Assembly (NCBI GenBank): GCA_024196135.1
Contig: JAMQCK010000279.1
Location: 1-31,889 of the forward strand
Reading direction: 5' to 3'
From: Pleurotus ostreatus/Saccharomyces cerevisiae fusant
Lineage: Eukaryota; Opisthokonta
Length of the DNA: 31,889 bases
In this document: positions 11,321-21,393 of the stretch, piece after piece
Layout: each line of letters starts with the position of its first letter
How positions within the stretch are numbered: the first letter of the stretch is position 1
Notes under the pieces: model-generated
The model's input: only the letters and a program-made list of their open reading frames with translations
What the model was told of the DNA's origin: nothing
The model's database searches: none
Program-made: the position numbers and the translations under genes

Positions 11321-12109
11321 GGGGTGGGTGGATGGCGCGTGCGCCACGGAATACGTGTTCCTTTATTTCTGTTTTGCTCTCGATGAGGTTTTGGATGGAT
11401 CTGAGGTGGTAAACGCCTTATCATATATAATATTGTGTTTGAATCTAGCATCTATCGCAGTCTAACCCTGGAATCGGAGACTAGCAATATGCATATCGCA
11501 GCGCGAACGTCCGCGTCGTACACCTTGTATCGTGGGCGGTAGCGCAGGTGAGGTGAGTAAGTATCGCAGTGGTAGTGTGGGCAGTGGGAAACAATCCTAG
11601 TTCGCCCTTCCTCGAAGGTAAAGGAGGCGCGCGCACCGAATTTCGACTCGTCCTACCGCGGCTTGCGTCTGAGACCGCTGAACGCCAGTCAACCAAATTT
11701 AAGGAAAGTGGGTGTATATATTGAGAAAACATCGACAGCAAACTAGAGCGTACAAAAGAGCGTGGATAATAGCAAGACACGACAAGGCACGGAAATCACC
11801 GATATCAAGGGAAGAGAACGTCGCAATGGTCGTAAAGGAACCGTCAGTCGCGAAGATTGGTACAAGGGGAAAGAAACGAGCGATGAGCCCAGGGATGCGC
11901 CAGATCGTACACGAGGGAGAAATACTAAAGTAGAAGGGAAGAAAAGGTAGGCATAATTGTGGGCCGAAGCCCACGCGAAAAAAAAAAAAGATACTAGAAC
12001 ATAAGGCAGAGAAAAGAGAACAGAGAAAGGAGATACACTTATGCGAGCGGGCGAGCTTTCGCAAAATCCTTGATAATGCCATATACGGAATTGTGCACCG
12101 CGCCGGTGC
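11321..12109. other. Intergenic between convergent genes
   Basis: About 790 bp lie between the ends of the ELL-like gene and the minus-strand disordered-protein gene, presumably both 3' UTRs and terminators. Frames of up to 161 codons on the minus strand are AT-rich at the critical places, have no family match and fall in this 3' region, so I do not call them. A hairpin of 6-bp arms (12095-12100 and 12104-12109) begins next to the minus-strand stop codon. Confidence 0.5.
11959..11989. repeat. Small hairpin followed by an A12 tract
   Basis: GTGGGC, CGAA loop, GCCCAC (11959-11974) forms a perfect 6-bp stem. Three bases later a run of twelve A follows at 11978-11989. It lies in the convergent 3' region. 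Its function is not evident. Confidence 0.5.
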
Positions 12110-13528
12110 TTAGTGGCCAGAGGACTTCCCCGACGTGCGCGAGTGCCTAAGAAGTCAGAACTAGATTGCGACCATATATCTATCGACTCACCTCTGCGAC
12201 GACCTATGAGACGCATGGGATGAGCCATCGCTGGGTCGTCGCGTTACTCTTGTTTCAGAAGAAAAAAATGCTAAACGTACCTGTGGCGAGAAGACGCGTG
12301 CGTTCCGTCGGAGCGCGTCGATCGGTGCGACGAGTGGGAATGGACAGACGGGGGAGATTGGCCGGATTGATGAGAATGGCTGGAGTGCGTCCTAATTGGA
12401 GAACAGGTAAGCTAGTCGGTCAACGTAGTACCGATGCTCAGACACACGATTGAGCGTAAAAACTGACAATAGGTGAGAAGGCGCGCATTTCGGGAAAAAT
12501 CAAGAGGTCTTACTCCTCCATTCCGCTTAAGTGCGACCGACCACCCGAGGAGCTTGTACGTGCGACACTCGTCTGCGAGGCGTTCGGGTGGGTGGATGTG
12601 GGAAGACCACCAGTGAAGGCGCTCTGAGTGTGACGATGGCGACGGCTGGTGTTGGGGTTAAAGGGAGGTGGCGATGGTTCCCCATAGCCCCCCGAGAATC
12701 TGCAGGCAGATTTAGTATCAGTGACTCGAGAGGTAAAGAAGGACACATACCCTGGCATAGTACTCGCTCGGCTTGGTCCTGCCGGCCTCGCGGGAGGAGG
12801 GGGGAGGCCGCCAAGGGGTACATCAACACTCACGCGAGGAGGTGGGCCATATGTGCTATCGTACGAAGTCCGAGCCCGACGAGGTAGACTGTAGTAGACG
12901 ATAAGTAACATGAATATCGGAGACAATTGAAGGTACAAACTTGTGACCGGGAGGCGCCTGCGCGGTGAAAGCCTGCTGCTGCTGCATCTGGCTTTCAAGC
13001 ATCGCCCGCGGCACGATAGGCTCAGCAATCAGGACATTGCGCGGGGTAGCAGCTGGGATCTGGTATTGAGGAACCACGGGGGGTTGCCCAGCTTGCGAAC
13101 TCTCCTGAGCACGACGAGCCTCGTCCGAACGAGTCTGATGGTGCTGTCAGCGTATGCGGCGCATTTGCGGGGCGTCTCACGTACACGGATGGCCTGAATC
13201 GTATCCTCCGCACTCTGTAGTTCGCTCTCATGTCTTCGAGCGGCTCCGCTCCCAGGAAGAACCTCCGCAACTTGCTGTCTGACGCCTCTGAAAACACCAC
13301 GAACGGTGCCAGGATCGGGGAACTGACGTCGGACACTTGAAGGGTTCAGCAGGATGCCGGTGTGAGTTACGTGGGTACTTACCGTTCAAGCTGCGGGGCA
13401 TAATACTGCCGGTCGTCGGGAGTCAGGTCGGGGAGGAGCGTTGCAGCCTGAGCGGCTTCTTCAGCAATAGTCCTTCTCCGATCCTGCGATTGCTCGCGAA
13501 GTCCTTGATCACTTGGTCGTTGCGACAT
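12110..13528 (-). CDS. Disordered Pro/Ser/His-rich protein, function unknown
   Basis: No family recognised. I join 8 exons: 13528-13383, 13335-13185, 13134-12941, 12888-12751, 12699-12514, 12391-12281, 12230-12192 and 12146-12110. They give 333 residues, and all phases close. The N-terminal third (MSQRPSDQGLREQSQDRRR, then EEAAQAATLLPDLTPDDRQ) is charged and helical, with a QQQQ run near residue 150. A Pro-rich middle follows (GLPPPPARPAGPSRAS). The tail is built of Ser, His and Arg (THSSHSHQSGQSPPSVHSHS). The donor after codon GMEE overlaps GAG-TAA, so keeping the 122-nt intron 12513-12392 would end the protein there at 272 residues. The donor at 12940 is GTTTGT, a weak one. A scaffold or signalling role is possible but not supported. 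The exon structure is a better-supported claim than any function. Confidence 0.6.
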
Positions 13529-13910
13529 GTCCAAAAGGCTGGGGAGGACAGGGAAATGATTTGTTTCGACAGCAAATTGAACATCCTTTTATACTGAGCC
13601 TGGCGCTTAACAGTGTAGCTAGGATGTGAAAGCTATCTTGAAATGGATATGCCAACACAGCCCGAGCGGACCCGCCTCAAGTATGACTCGTGTCAATCGA
13701 GTTCAGAAGCAGATGCACGTTGCAGTAAGATTCCATTGATGTGATTGACTCACCTATAGCTCCTCAGGCGCTGACCCCATTCGGTAGCTTGAAGGCTTGT
13801 CGACTCGCCTGATATGATTCACCGTTCACGAGTCCAGGAAATGAAGAACATGTGGGTGATGTTAGTCAATAGAGAGCGCGCATACACGCCCGGTAGGTTT
13901 CGGGCTGAAA
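13529..13910. other. Divergent intergenic sequence, left part
   Basis: This is the upstream side of the minus-strand disordered-protein gene, up to the inverted-repeat element. No open frame of note and no promoter motif I can defend. Confidence 0.4.
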
Positions 13911-14166
13911 TCACCACACCTGGGATTCGATAATCCCCGGCGCTTACTACACGATTACGGTGAGAAAACTTTCAATCAACAATCAATAAACGCGGCGGGT
14001 CCATCCAAAGAACATATCGAAGCCCAACCAATCGGAGGCCGTACCGATCAATATGCCATCCAAAAGAACACAATGAGCTCACCGCGTTTATTGATCCTTT
14101 ACTCAGAATATACTCACGTTATTCGTGCAGTATGCGCCGGGGAATATCGAAACCCGGTTGTGGTGA
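13911..14166. repeat. 256-bp inverted-repeat (MITE-like) element
   Basis: Two 85-bp arms, 13911-13995 and 14082-14166, are reverse complements without any gap, differing at about 18 positions (roughly 79% identity). The outer 32 bp match at 28 positions, and the innermost 14 bp (ATCAATAAACGCGG) match perfectly. An 86-bp unpaired centre separates the arms. Outer ends read TCACCACA. I see no convincing target-site duplication (flanks GAAA and ATGG) and no coding capacity. It sits between the divergent disordered-protein and kinase-like genes, 161 bp before the kinase start. It may be a miniature inverted-repeat transposon or a hairpin RNA source. Confidence 0.75.
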
Positions 14167-14327
14167 ATGGTCCTGACATGAGAGAACGTCGTTGGACGCG
14201 GACATGATTGCCAACGCCAGAATCGACCATTACATGTGACATGCTGTCACATCCACGTGCTTCACATCAACCGCGCTTCGAGTCTCGACCAGCTCAACTC
14301 GTTCTTCAACTCTTACCCTTTTCCTCG

Positions 14328-15559
14328 ATGCGCGCCTCTAAAGTCTTACCGCATGAAATATTCTGGCGGGAGCACTTTTGCTTTCTCGAACGTCGTGGTT
14401 ATCGTCTTCGGCCGAGATACGACCCACTACATGTCCCTTCTCGTGAACACCGGCGTTGGTGTGATGTGTCAGACCCGTACCCCGAGGACGAAATTGCGAT
14501 GCTTGTTCGTAGACGTCGCATCTCACTTGCAAATTTGTCGTATTAATACTTTCACAGCGTCCGTCCGTGTTGGATGCGATTCGCATGAGCGACAATTCGC
14601 CTGTCGTGCTCCGCAGGGCGGCGACTTGGTCGGATGAGGTCCCCATTCTGCGACGGCTTGAACGGTTGCGGTCAGACCCACGCAACCGGATAGCACCATT
14701 GCTAGATATATTTCCTCTTCCCGATAGCGACGATGAGCTCCTAATCGTCATGCCCCTCCTGCGCGTGTATTACGATCCACCTTTTTCTTGCCCTCGCCAG
14801 GTCCTGCATGCCTTGGTGCAACTTCTGGAGGTACGTTTTTGCGTCGATAACCCGAGGGCTATGCTGACTGCTGCCTTCATCTAGATGATGCAATTTCTGC
14901 ATGACCATAATATTGCGCATAGGTGCGCTCAGCGGTCGTTGACTGTCGCCACAAACGCGTTGCTAAACTGCGTCAGAGACTTTTGCACCTTCAACATCAT
15001 GCTGGACCCTACGGACCTCTTCCCCGAGGGCTTCCACTTTGTGATGCCGCGCTCCACAGCAGACGGACAGGCTGTCGGGCTTAACTATCGCGATCGAGCG
15101 GCTGTTCCGTCGATCCGCTATTTCCTCATTGACTTTGGGCTGTCTACGCAATTGGCGCATGAGCACGCGCTGGTAACTGGCGTGTACGGTGCGGATAAAT
15201 CGGTCCCAGAATTATCTTGGGACAAGCCCTACAACCCGTTCAAGGTCGACGTCTACCAGTTTGGGCATGTCATCATGCATGATATGGTGGAAGTAAGTGG
15301 GAATCATTCACGTACATTCTTTGACCCCGCTGACTATTTTCAGCTGTACGACGGTCTTGATTTTTTGCGTCCTTTAGCGGAGAGCATGACCCAGTCAGAC
15401 CCATTTCAACGCCCAACTGCTACAGAAGCGCTCGAACATGTGCAAAATATCTTGGCGAGCCTGCCTTCTACGGAGCTCCAGAAAGATATCTGGCCGACTA
15501 CCTACTCTCGCCTGCACTTCAGCATGCGCCCTCGGCCAGCTCGCCGAAGCTGTTGCTAA
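14328..15559 (+). CDS. Protein-kinase-like protein, basidiomycete-specific type
   Basis: Five exons (14328-14504, 14558-14830, 14885-14922, 14977-15292, 15344-15559) give 339 residues. The N terminus has the motif SKVLPHEIFWREHFCFLERRGYRLRPRY-like start seen across this mushroom family (EIFWRxH, GYxLRPRY). The catalytic loop reads HRDFCTFNIML, with Asp164 and Asn169. The metal site is IDFGLS, with Asp215. A helix-F Asp follows in KVDVYQFG. There is no glycine-rich loop, and the usual VAIK lysine position reads VVLRRA, with Arg78 where relatives as I recall them have Lys. HRD-loop and DFG residues remain, so catalysis is uncertain and a pseudokinase role is possible. Start: ATG 14328 fits the family; an in-frame ATG at 14241 would add 29 residues. 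The gene stands alone just after the inverted-repeat element. Confidence 0.8.
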
Positions 15560-15920
15560 TTCATTATATTCCCGTTGATATGTACACCTCTCTCTACACG
15601 ATGACCTCATCATTACAAAAGTGACTCTGCCTGTACGAGTAACATGTCGAGTATGCTATACTGAATCACATCAGCTTCAGGGAGCGCGCGTTAACATTAT
15701 CTTTGAACACATTCACTGGTATGGCCAACAAAAGCATCCTGTCGACTTGACCATTATCGTTCCTAGTCACGGTTCATGGTCCCGTCACGGCAGGGTCAAG
15801 CGCGTGTCCTTTCGATTGTGGGCGTCAGCAGCCAATACCGGACTTCAGGATGTTTGGGGATATTTAAATTGGTCCCGTCTGGTCCCGCTTCAGTTCCGCC
15901 GGGCCGTTGTTCTCACATAG

Positions 15921-15938
15921 CCACGGCTCAAGCCGTGG
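15921..15938. repeat. Perfect short hairpin
   Basis: CCACGGCT, CA spacer, AGCCGTGG: 8-bp perfect arms. No linked gene explains it. Confidence 0.5.
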
Positions 15939-16099
15939 GTCCTGACACGACGGTGCAGCCGAAGTGAGCGTAGACGACACAATCAGGCCGGCCATCGTTA
16001 TCCTCGTGTTATGCAGACGGTCCTGTGTACCGCGAGCGATTCGCTGTTCTACAGGCGGCGTCATCACATCGGTTACAAATAGGTGTATTTTGAACTCAG

Positions 16100-17870
16100 C
16101 GAGTATAGACAGGGGCAGCGGTGGACACAGTAAACGTGAGGCAACGAGGCGTTAAGTGTAAGCCTCATTCTCAAAACGCCATTTTCAGATGCTCGCCGTT
16201 CAATAGGACAGAGATGCAGAATGGCGATCATCTCGGTTGAGTCACCGAGGCGGTGCGGAGACAGCGACTGAAAGACGACGGATAAGCGCTGGGGTGTTGG
16301 TCGGACCTTGACGATGATGTTCCTTCGACAGCTCGAAGCATGCTCACCCTGCATGAATGACTAGGCTCGACATGCTGGTCGTCGGGCCCGCCTGTAATGA
16401 AGGCCCCACATCAGTGAGTCGCTGTTCCCGCCGCGGAGAAGCCTTCCATCTAGGCAAGGCCATCCCATTGCAATTGCATCGCGCTTGTCTACTTCGCGCG
16501 CGATGGAGAGAAGTCAATAACAGGTACATGGAAGTCAATCAAGGGTGCATGTACCGTAAACTCACTATCCGGTAGATCAGAAAAGCGCGCGAATGTCGAC
16601 CACGACTACACTCAGGGACCAGTAGCGGTCTTCTTCAGCTTTCCTCTCGCGGGTGGTCGCGTAAGCGCACTGGAGAACATCGGTAGTCAGCACGCTTCAT
16701 AGGTCCGGCCACAATAGAACGGTGTACACGTCGGAGATTGACCTTGAAGGTCTCGAGCGATTCGGTCTGTGCGAAAGCAATTTTGGGAATTGGATCTCGG
16801 GGATGAGAACGCGCGTGTCAGAGCACAATTTGACAGCGAGGTAGAAGAGAGAAACCCTCTACATCTGGAGAGAGAGCTTGCGCGCGCCACCTGTGAGATC
16901 AGACTTGCCCAAAACGTGTCGCACACCTATTCAGAGCGTCCTCGGTGACATGTCCTGCATGGCGTCAACCGGGACAAGCATCCTGTGCACGAGAGCGGCA
17001 GAGGGCATGATTAACATGAGGCAACAGGGCACTGAGCGTGAAGGATTCAGTCGGAGACCTCACTCACCATCAACGAGACCCATCTCTCAATAGGACAGCC
17101 CGATAACCATGGTCGCCTAAGCCGAGGCAAGGAGTCGACATGCAGATAGTGAATAGAAGACCATGAACAATCGCCAGGGTGCTGATTAGACCTTGGCGGT
17201 GACGTGTCTTCCACAGCTCGAAGCACGCTCGCACTACCATTGTGGTCAACTATTGTCGCTGAGTTGGTCGTCGGAGCTGCATGGGACTTCAATGGAAGCG
17301 CCTATGGTGACTCGGCGCGAAGTCAGGTCTATGGGTAGCGCAAGACGCCCATGCCCGACGCGGAGAAGCCTTCCGTCTAGGCAAGGACGTCCCATTGTGA
17401 TCGAATCGCGCTGCTTCGCTCCGAGCGCTGACAAGAGAAGTCGTCAACAATCAGAATAGGACACGGAGGCGTGTGCAGGGCGGACTCACTGTGATAAAGC
17501 GATGGACTGATGCACGCCTCAATCTCGTTCACGGCCACCCGCAGCAGGCACTTGCTACCTGATTCAAGTTTCCTGTTACGAATAGGCGCGCTGGCGTGCT
17601 GGATGTCACCTCAGCTAAGCGCGCCTCAATGGTCCGCCCACAGAAAGGGTTGACATTCAAGGTTCGTCTTCAGTGCGCGCGAAGGCAACATTCGTAATAA
17701 GATATACAGATGATTTGATCCTGAAGGTGGCGAATCGCATACCCGTCCAGAACCAAGGAAAGAGGGAGGAGAGACCTTCAGCACCGGCAGAGAGAACTTG
17801 CGCGCCTGCTGGCCAAAAGAGTGCGGTTGCGTCTGCCTGTCGATGGTATCATGACCACGACATCCGGAAC
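16100..17870. repeat. Eroded tandem duplication, unit about 0.9 kb
   Basis: Two neighbouring copies share ordered anchors at offsets of 880-927 bp. AACRTGAGGCAAC occurs at about 16133 and 17013, TCAATAGGACA at about 16200 and 17087, and AGCTCGAAGCAYGCTC at about 16331 and 17216. KTTGGTCGTCGG-like sequence lies at about 16374 and 17263, and GCGGAGAAGCCTTCC at 16433 and 17360. AGAGAGMRCTTGCGCGC occurs near 16871 and 17790. Sequence between anchors is poorly conserved, so the event is old. Borders are approximate. No open frame survives in both copies. Confidence 0.65.
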
Positions 17871-18817
17871 ACTCACATTGAGTTCACAGCTACATGTGAA
17901 GTCCGTTGCCTTGGCTCGATATAACTACCGCATTGGCCGAGCTGGCCGCGATCTTCCTTGCGAGGACTAGTCACGGTGGCGTCAGTGCCGCAGTCGCCCG
18001 TATACTATGCATATTCTGCAGAACAGTGCATTTGATCTCCGCGAAATAGGCTGGAAAGCGTCTGGAACTCGGTACTCAGCGCTTGCCCGTGGTGGTGGAG
18101 GCCAGGTGCGGGTGTGGGCGCATCACCGGAGGCTGTCCTGTTTCGGAAATCACCGATAGCACGTGCTCGCTGGTCCCACGACTCCGGTCTGAACCCAAAC
18201 TTTAACTTGTCCATCATCTTCGTCCGGAATTTACCTGCTGCGCTGCCGTGGCTCCGGAAAAAATGTATTGCTCATGTATAGGATTAGAGCGTCTGTCTAT
18301 TGAGTAAGGAGCTCACTATCTCACGCATTGACTTCGCCGCTTGACTCGGCCTGTAACGCTGCTTCAAGTTGCGTTGTGGCGCCAGAGCGCACCTCTTGCA
18401 TTGCGCCAGGAAATTACTGCCCTCCGCCATCAGAAATCTTTACGTGTCATAGGCAGCAGTCATGGACGAATCATCTCGCAAAGGGACACCAAGGGACGGC
18501 ATTGCGGGCGAGGTGAACGCTCAGCCGACGATAATGAATAGCAACCTTACTCAATCCAGCCTCCCTGTCTTCAACAACTGTGATCTCCGCTCTGGCTTTT
18601 CGACCTCCCGGAGCCTCAACCATCACCCAAGCGACTACCTTGTGGCCGCACGCTCCCACCAGCTGACCGTCTGACCGCATCTTATCCACCGTCATCAGGT
18701 TCGTTGAGTGGATGAACTACTGCCAAAACGGGATACCGTGTGAATCAACCGCCCAGCCTCCGACAGGGCGAGGTCGCGCGACCCTGCCCTCGAGACTGCG
18801 CCTTCTCTCGCGCGACC

Positions 18818-19660
18818 ATGTCTGACTGTACGCGCAGCAGCGCGGAGGCGGACGAGACGACAGGTACTGCCTTGGTCGCCTCAAGGGCCGGTACCGCCAA
18901 CGCAGGGAGTGAGGCCAGTCGCGCGACATTGCAGAGTCATGGCGTCGAACATCCAGCGAACGTTCAGCGGGAATGGGATACAGCAGACGACCCTGACTCG
19001 CGTCGAGAGTCAGACCCCACATGCGATACCCGGTCGGCGCGATCCTCGCCGTCCTCGAGCGCTGCGAGCTTCGAGCTCGCCGCTTGGGACGACCCGTCTA
19101 TTCAGGGATGGGGGTATTGGCCTCCGGAGGTGCGTACGACCGTACTGCGCTGCCAGAGCCGCCGCCCTTATACTGGTACTAACATTTGTACAGCCAGAAC
19201 AGTCCTCGCAGTCGCCAGGAGCAGCCAACGCAGGCCCAATCTCCCTCGGCAATACCTCTACATCCGCCACTCTGACCATCACTGTCTTCGACGACATGCT
19301 TTACTTTGACCCTCCCCAACCGCCGGGACACCTCGGGCCACCGCACGCATGCCCCGTTTGCGGGCGGCAGTACATGAGGTACGTCTCTCTTCAGAAGCGC
19401 TGTATGGGGTGGTAGAACCCCGTAAAGGATACGTCGACGCTGAGCATTGAACTTGGTCTGCAGGCCGAGCTGTCTCTCAACGCACATGAATATTCATAGG
19501 CAACAGACCATGCGTGCGTTTGCACCGAACTCCTCACGGGAATTACTGACGAAGCGTATGCGTAGGCTATTCCTATGGCACTCAAGGTTGCGCCTCGCGA
19601 GATCAAAACCAGGCAAGCGCGGGGAGAGATAGGTACCGGTACAAGTACTCGTTCGGTTAG
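18818..19660 (+). CDS. Single C2H2 zinc-finger protein
   Basis: Probably a nuclear DNA-binding protein. Four exons (18818-19129, 19194-19378, 19464-19513, 19566-19660) give 213 residues. The start ATG at 18818 has a good context (GCGACC-ATG). Residues 1-150 are acidic and Ser/Ala/Thr-rich and appear disordered, containing the motif WDDPSIQGWGYWPPE. One classical finger follows: Cys157-x2-Cys160-x12-His173-x3-His177 (CPVCGRQYMRPSCLSTHMNIH less one residue to the ends). An intron interrupts the finger at Arg166. The usual TGE(K/R)P linker and second finger found in fungal relatives are missing. After His177 the protein runs only 36 residues to a stop. The third intron (19514-19565) has a textbook TACTGAC branch site, so I accept it over read-through, though read-through to a stop at 19632 is open too. 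Confidence 0.65.
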
Positions 19661-19776
19661 GAGATACTATACAGAAGCGACGGTGACCTTGGCGCAGACT
19701 TGACGATGCAGAGCTATGGCTATACGACGATAATTTGTGCTGAATATAACGGGTTTCTGCAGCAAATGCCGCGCGA

Positions 19777-21393
19777 ATGACACAAGGAGTAACTAATGGT
19801 AAGGGTCCTCGCTTGCTGCTTTGTACATCTCGCAGTCGAGAGGTGTGGGCGCCAGCGGCCCTCAGTCACGTGTCGGCCATAATGAACGCCACATTGCCGC
19901 TACTTCCATTTTGGTTCCAAGTTGACCACCACCGTCATCTCTTTGACCCAAGCAGTTATCCCTACTTCAGTTCTATGGCTCCTATCCTCTCCACCTTCGA
20001 GCACCATGGTCAAAGCCAAAGGCGGGGCGCGCACCACCTCCCTCGCGTGCTCGTAGACTCGAAATGGCCTCCTCTCGCGAATACGCCTGGGCGCGTCGAC
20101 ACGAACCCGGCTGAACGCTACGACGCGGACCCGGCTGACCGCTTCGACGCGAACTCGGCCGAGCGCGTCGACGACCTACGCCCGCGGTCCCCCGCCCACG
20201 CCGAACTCCACCCCGCAAGCTACGCGTACTACTTCCCAGACTCGCGCGCCGAGGGGATGCCGCTGCCGCCCTTCCTCGACAGCTTCGGGCAGCCTCTGCA
20301 ACTGACGCCCATTGGCATCGCTCTCATCGCGCTCGTCAGCTCGCTCACGATTGTCGTCGTCGCTGGACTATGCTGGACTCAATCTCCGAGGCTTCGCGAT
20401 CTTGCTCACGACGCTCGCATCTCGATCGAACTGGCAGCAAGGCGACTCGTCAAGATGAACCACTCGGCCATCCCTTGCTCTTCCTCCCCGCCAAGGTCGA
20501 TCTTGAAGGCATCTGCGCCGCCGGATCCCGTCACGCTCCTCCCCTCTGCCGCCGAACCTTCATTCTTCGCTGTGGAAAAGCAGACGCCGACCCCCGCCTT
20601 CACGCGAGGAACCACGATTCGCTGGACAGATCTAGAGAAAGATATCTCCGCCGAACGTATCGTCAACGAAGCCATTTCTGAAGACGAAGTCTATGTTATC
20701 CGCGCGTCAGAGTCGGACCACAGCATGTTCTATGGCTCCGACTCGAACCTGCATAATCTGCTCAACCAGGCCGGCCTCCAAAGCGTCAAGCGTCGAGCTT
20801 GGGCGGACGCTGAAGACGCGTCCTCACGCTCGTGTTTCGCTGATTCTCGCGTCATCGTCTCCCCGTCCACCTCGAACGAGTCCTCCGTCTCCGGCACGTT
20901 CTCCAGCACGAGCGGCTCGTCCTCCTTCACCTCCATCGACAGCGCGTCGACGTCAAGCTCGGATGCCGACAGCATCGCCAGCGCCGACATATACGAAGTC
21001 CGTCGGGCGCAGACACGGAGCATGGAGGTCAAGCGCGGGGTGCTAGTGAACTGGCGCCTGTCCTCTGGCCCCGACCTCTCTGTCTTCTCCGCGGGCAAGG
21101 ACGTGCCCTCGCAGGACCTATTCGCGCCTGCGCTCATCGTGACGGGACCCAGCTCGGAGACGTTGAGCACCGTGACCACGAGCTCCTCTCTCGATCTGAC
21201 GGACTTCCCCATCCCGCCACCGATGATCTCGTCTGCGCTCGACGGCCTGATGGAGACCATATACAGCAGCGAGGAGAGCGATGGAGCGGAGGACCCGGCT
21301 GGAAGTGACCGTGATTCGTTGTCGATGGGGAAGGATGACCTCCTCAAAAGGTCGACTGTGGACCAGTTCATCATGCTGTATGGCGAGGTGTAA
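19777..21393 (+). CDS. Single-pass membrane protein with Ser-rich tail, function unknown
   Basis: An uninterrupted frame of 538 codons with no recognised family. The only clear hydrophobic helix is at about 177-199 (LTPIGIALIALVSSLTIVVV). Arg/His/Lys residues after it (RLRDLAHDAR) suggest the C-terminal 340 residues face the cytoplasm. Ahead of the helix, residues 105-130 hold an octad repeat with R-[VYF]-D spacing (RVDTNPAE, RYDADPAD, RFDANSAE). The C-terminal region is acidic and very Ser-rich, with a run near 365-398, and ends with a conserved-looking segment (LLKRSTVDQFIMLYGEV). The start could be ATG 19777 or later in-frame ATGs at 19882 and 19975, and the later ones fit the sequence context better. 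Similar one-pass proteins with disordered tails are common in basidiomycetes. Function is not inferred. Confidence 0.65.
   Translation: MTQGVTNGKGPRLLLCTSRSREVWAPAALSHVSAIMNATLPLLPFWFQVDHHRHLFDPSSYPYFSSMAPILSTFEHHGQSQRRGAHHLPRVLVDSKWPPLANTPGRVDTNPAERYDADPADRFDANSAERVDDLRPRSPAHAELHPASYAYYFPDSRAEGMPLPPFLDSFGQPLQLTPIGIALIALVSSLTIVVVAGLCWTQSPRLRDLAHDARISIELAARRLVKMNHSAIPCSSSPPRSILKASAPPDPVTLLPSAAEPSFFAVEKQTPTPAFTRGTTIRWTDLEKDISAERIVNEAISEDEVYVIRASESDHSMFYGSDSNLHNLLNQAGLQSVKRRAWADAEDASSRSCFADSRVIVSPSTSNESSVSGTFSSTSGSSSFTSIDSASTSSSDADSIASADIYEVRRAQTRSMEVKRGVLVNWRLSSGPDLSVFSAGKDVPSQDLFAPALIVTGPSSETLSTVTTSSSLDLTDFPIPPPMISSALDGLMETIYSSEESDGAEDPAGSDRDSLSMGKDDLLKRSTVDQFIMLYGEV

Larger units (their letters stand above)
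15560..18817. other. Gene-poor region with an old duplication
   Basis: About 3.2 kb without a gene I can defend. Open frames stay below 112 codons and do not link into a family. A small perfect hairpin is at 15921-15938, and an eroded tandem duplication fills about 16100-17870. From 17900 to 18800 I see nothing beyond short frames. One short plus-strand frame near 16765-16910 has a coiled-coil-like composition (RKQFWELDLGDENARVRAQF) but is destroyed by stops in the second copy, which suggests a dead gene. Confidence 0.5.

Noticed and set aside
11743..12228. Minus-strand frame of 161 codons after the ELL-like gene
   Set aside because: It overlaps the last exons and 3' region of the disordered-protein gene in another frame, is built on T-rich tracts and has no family resemblance.
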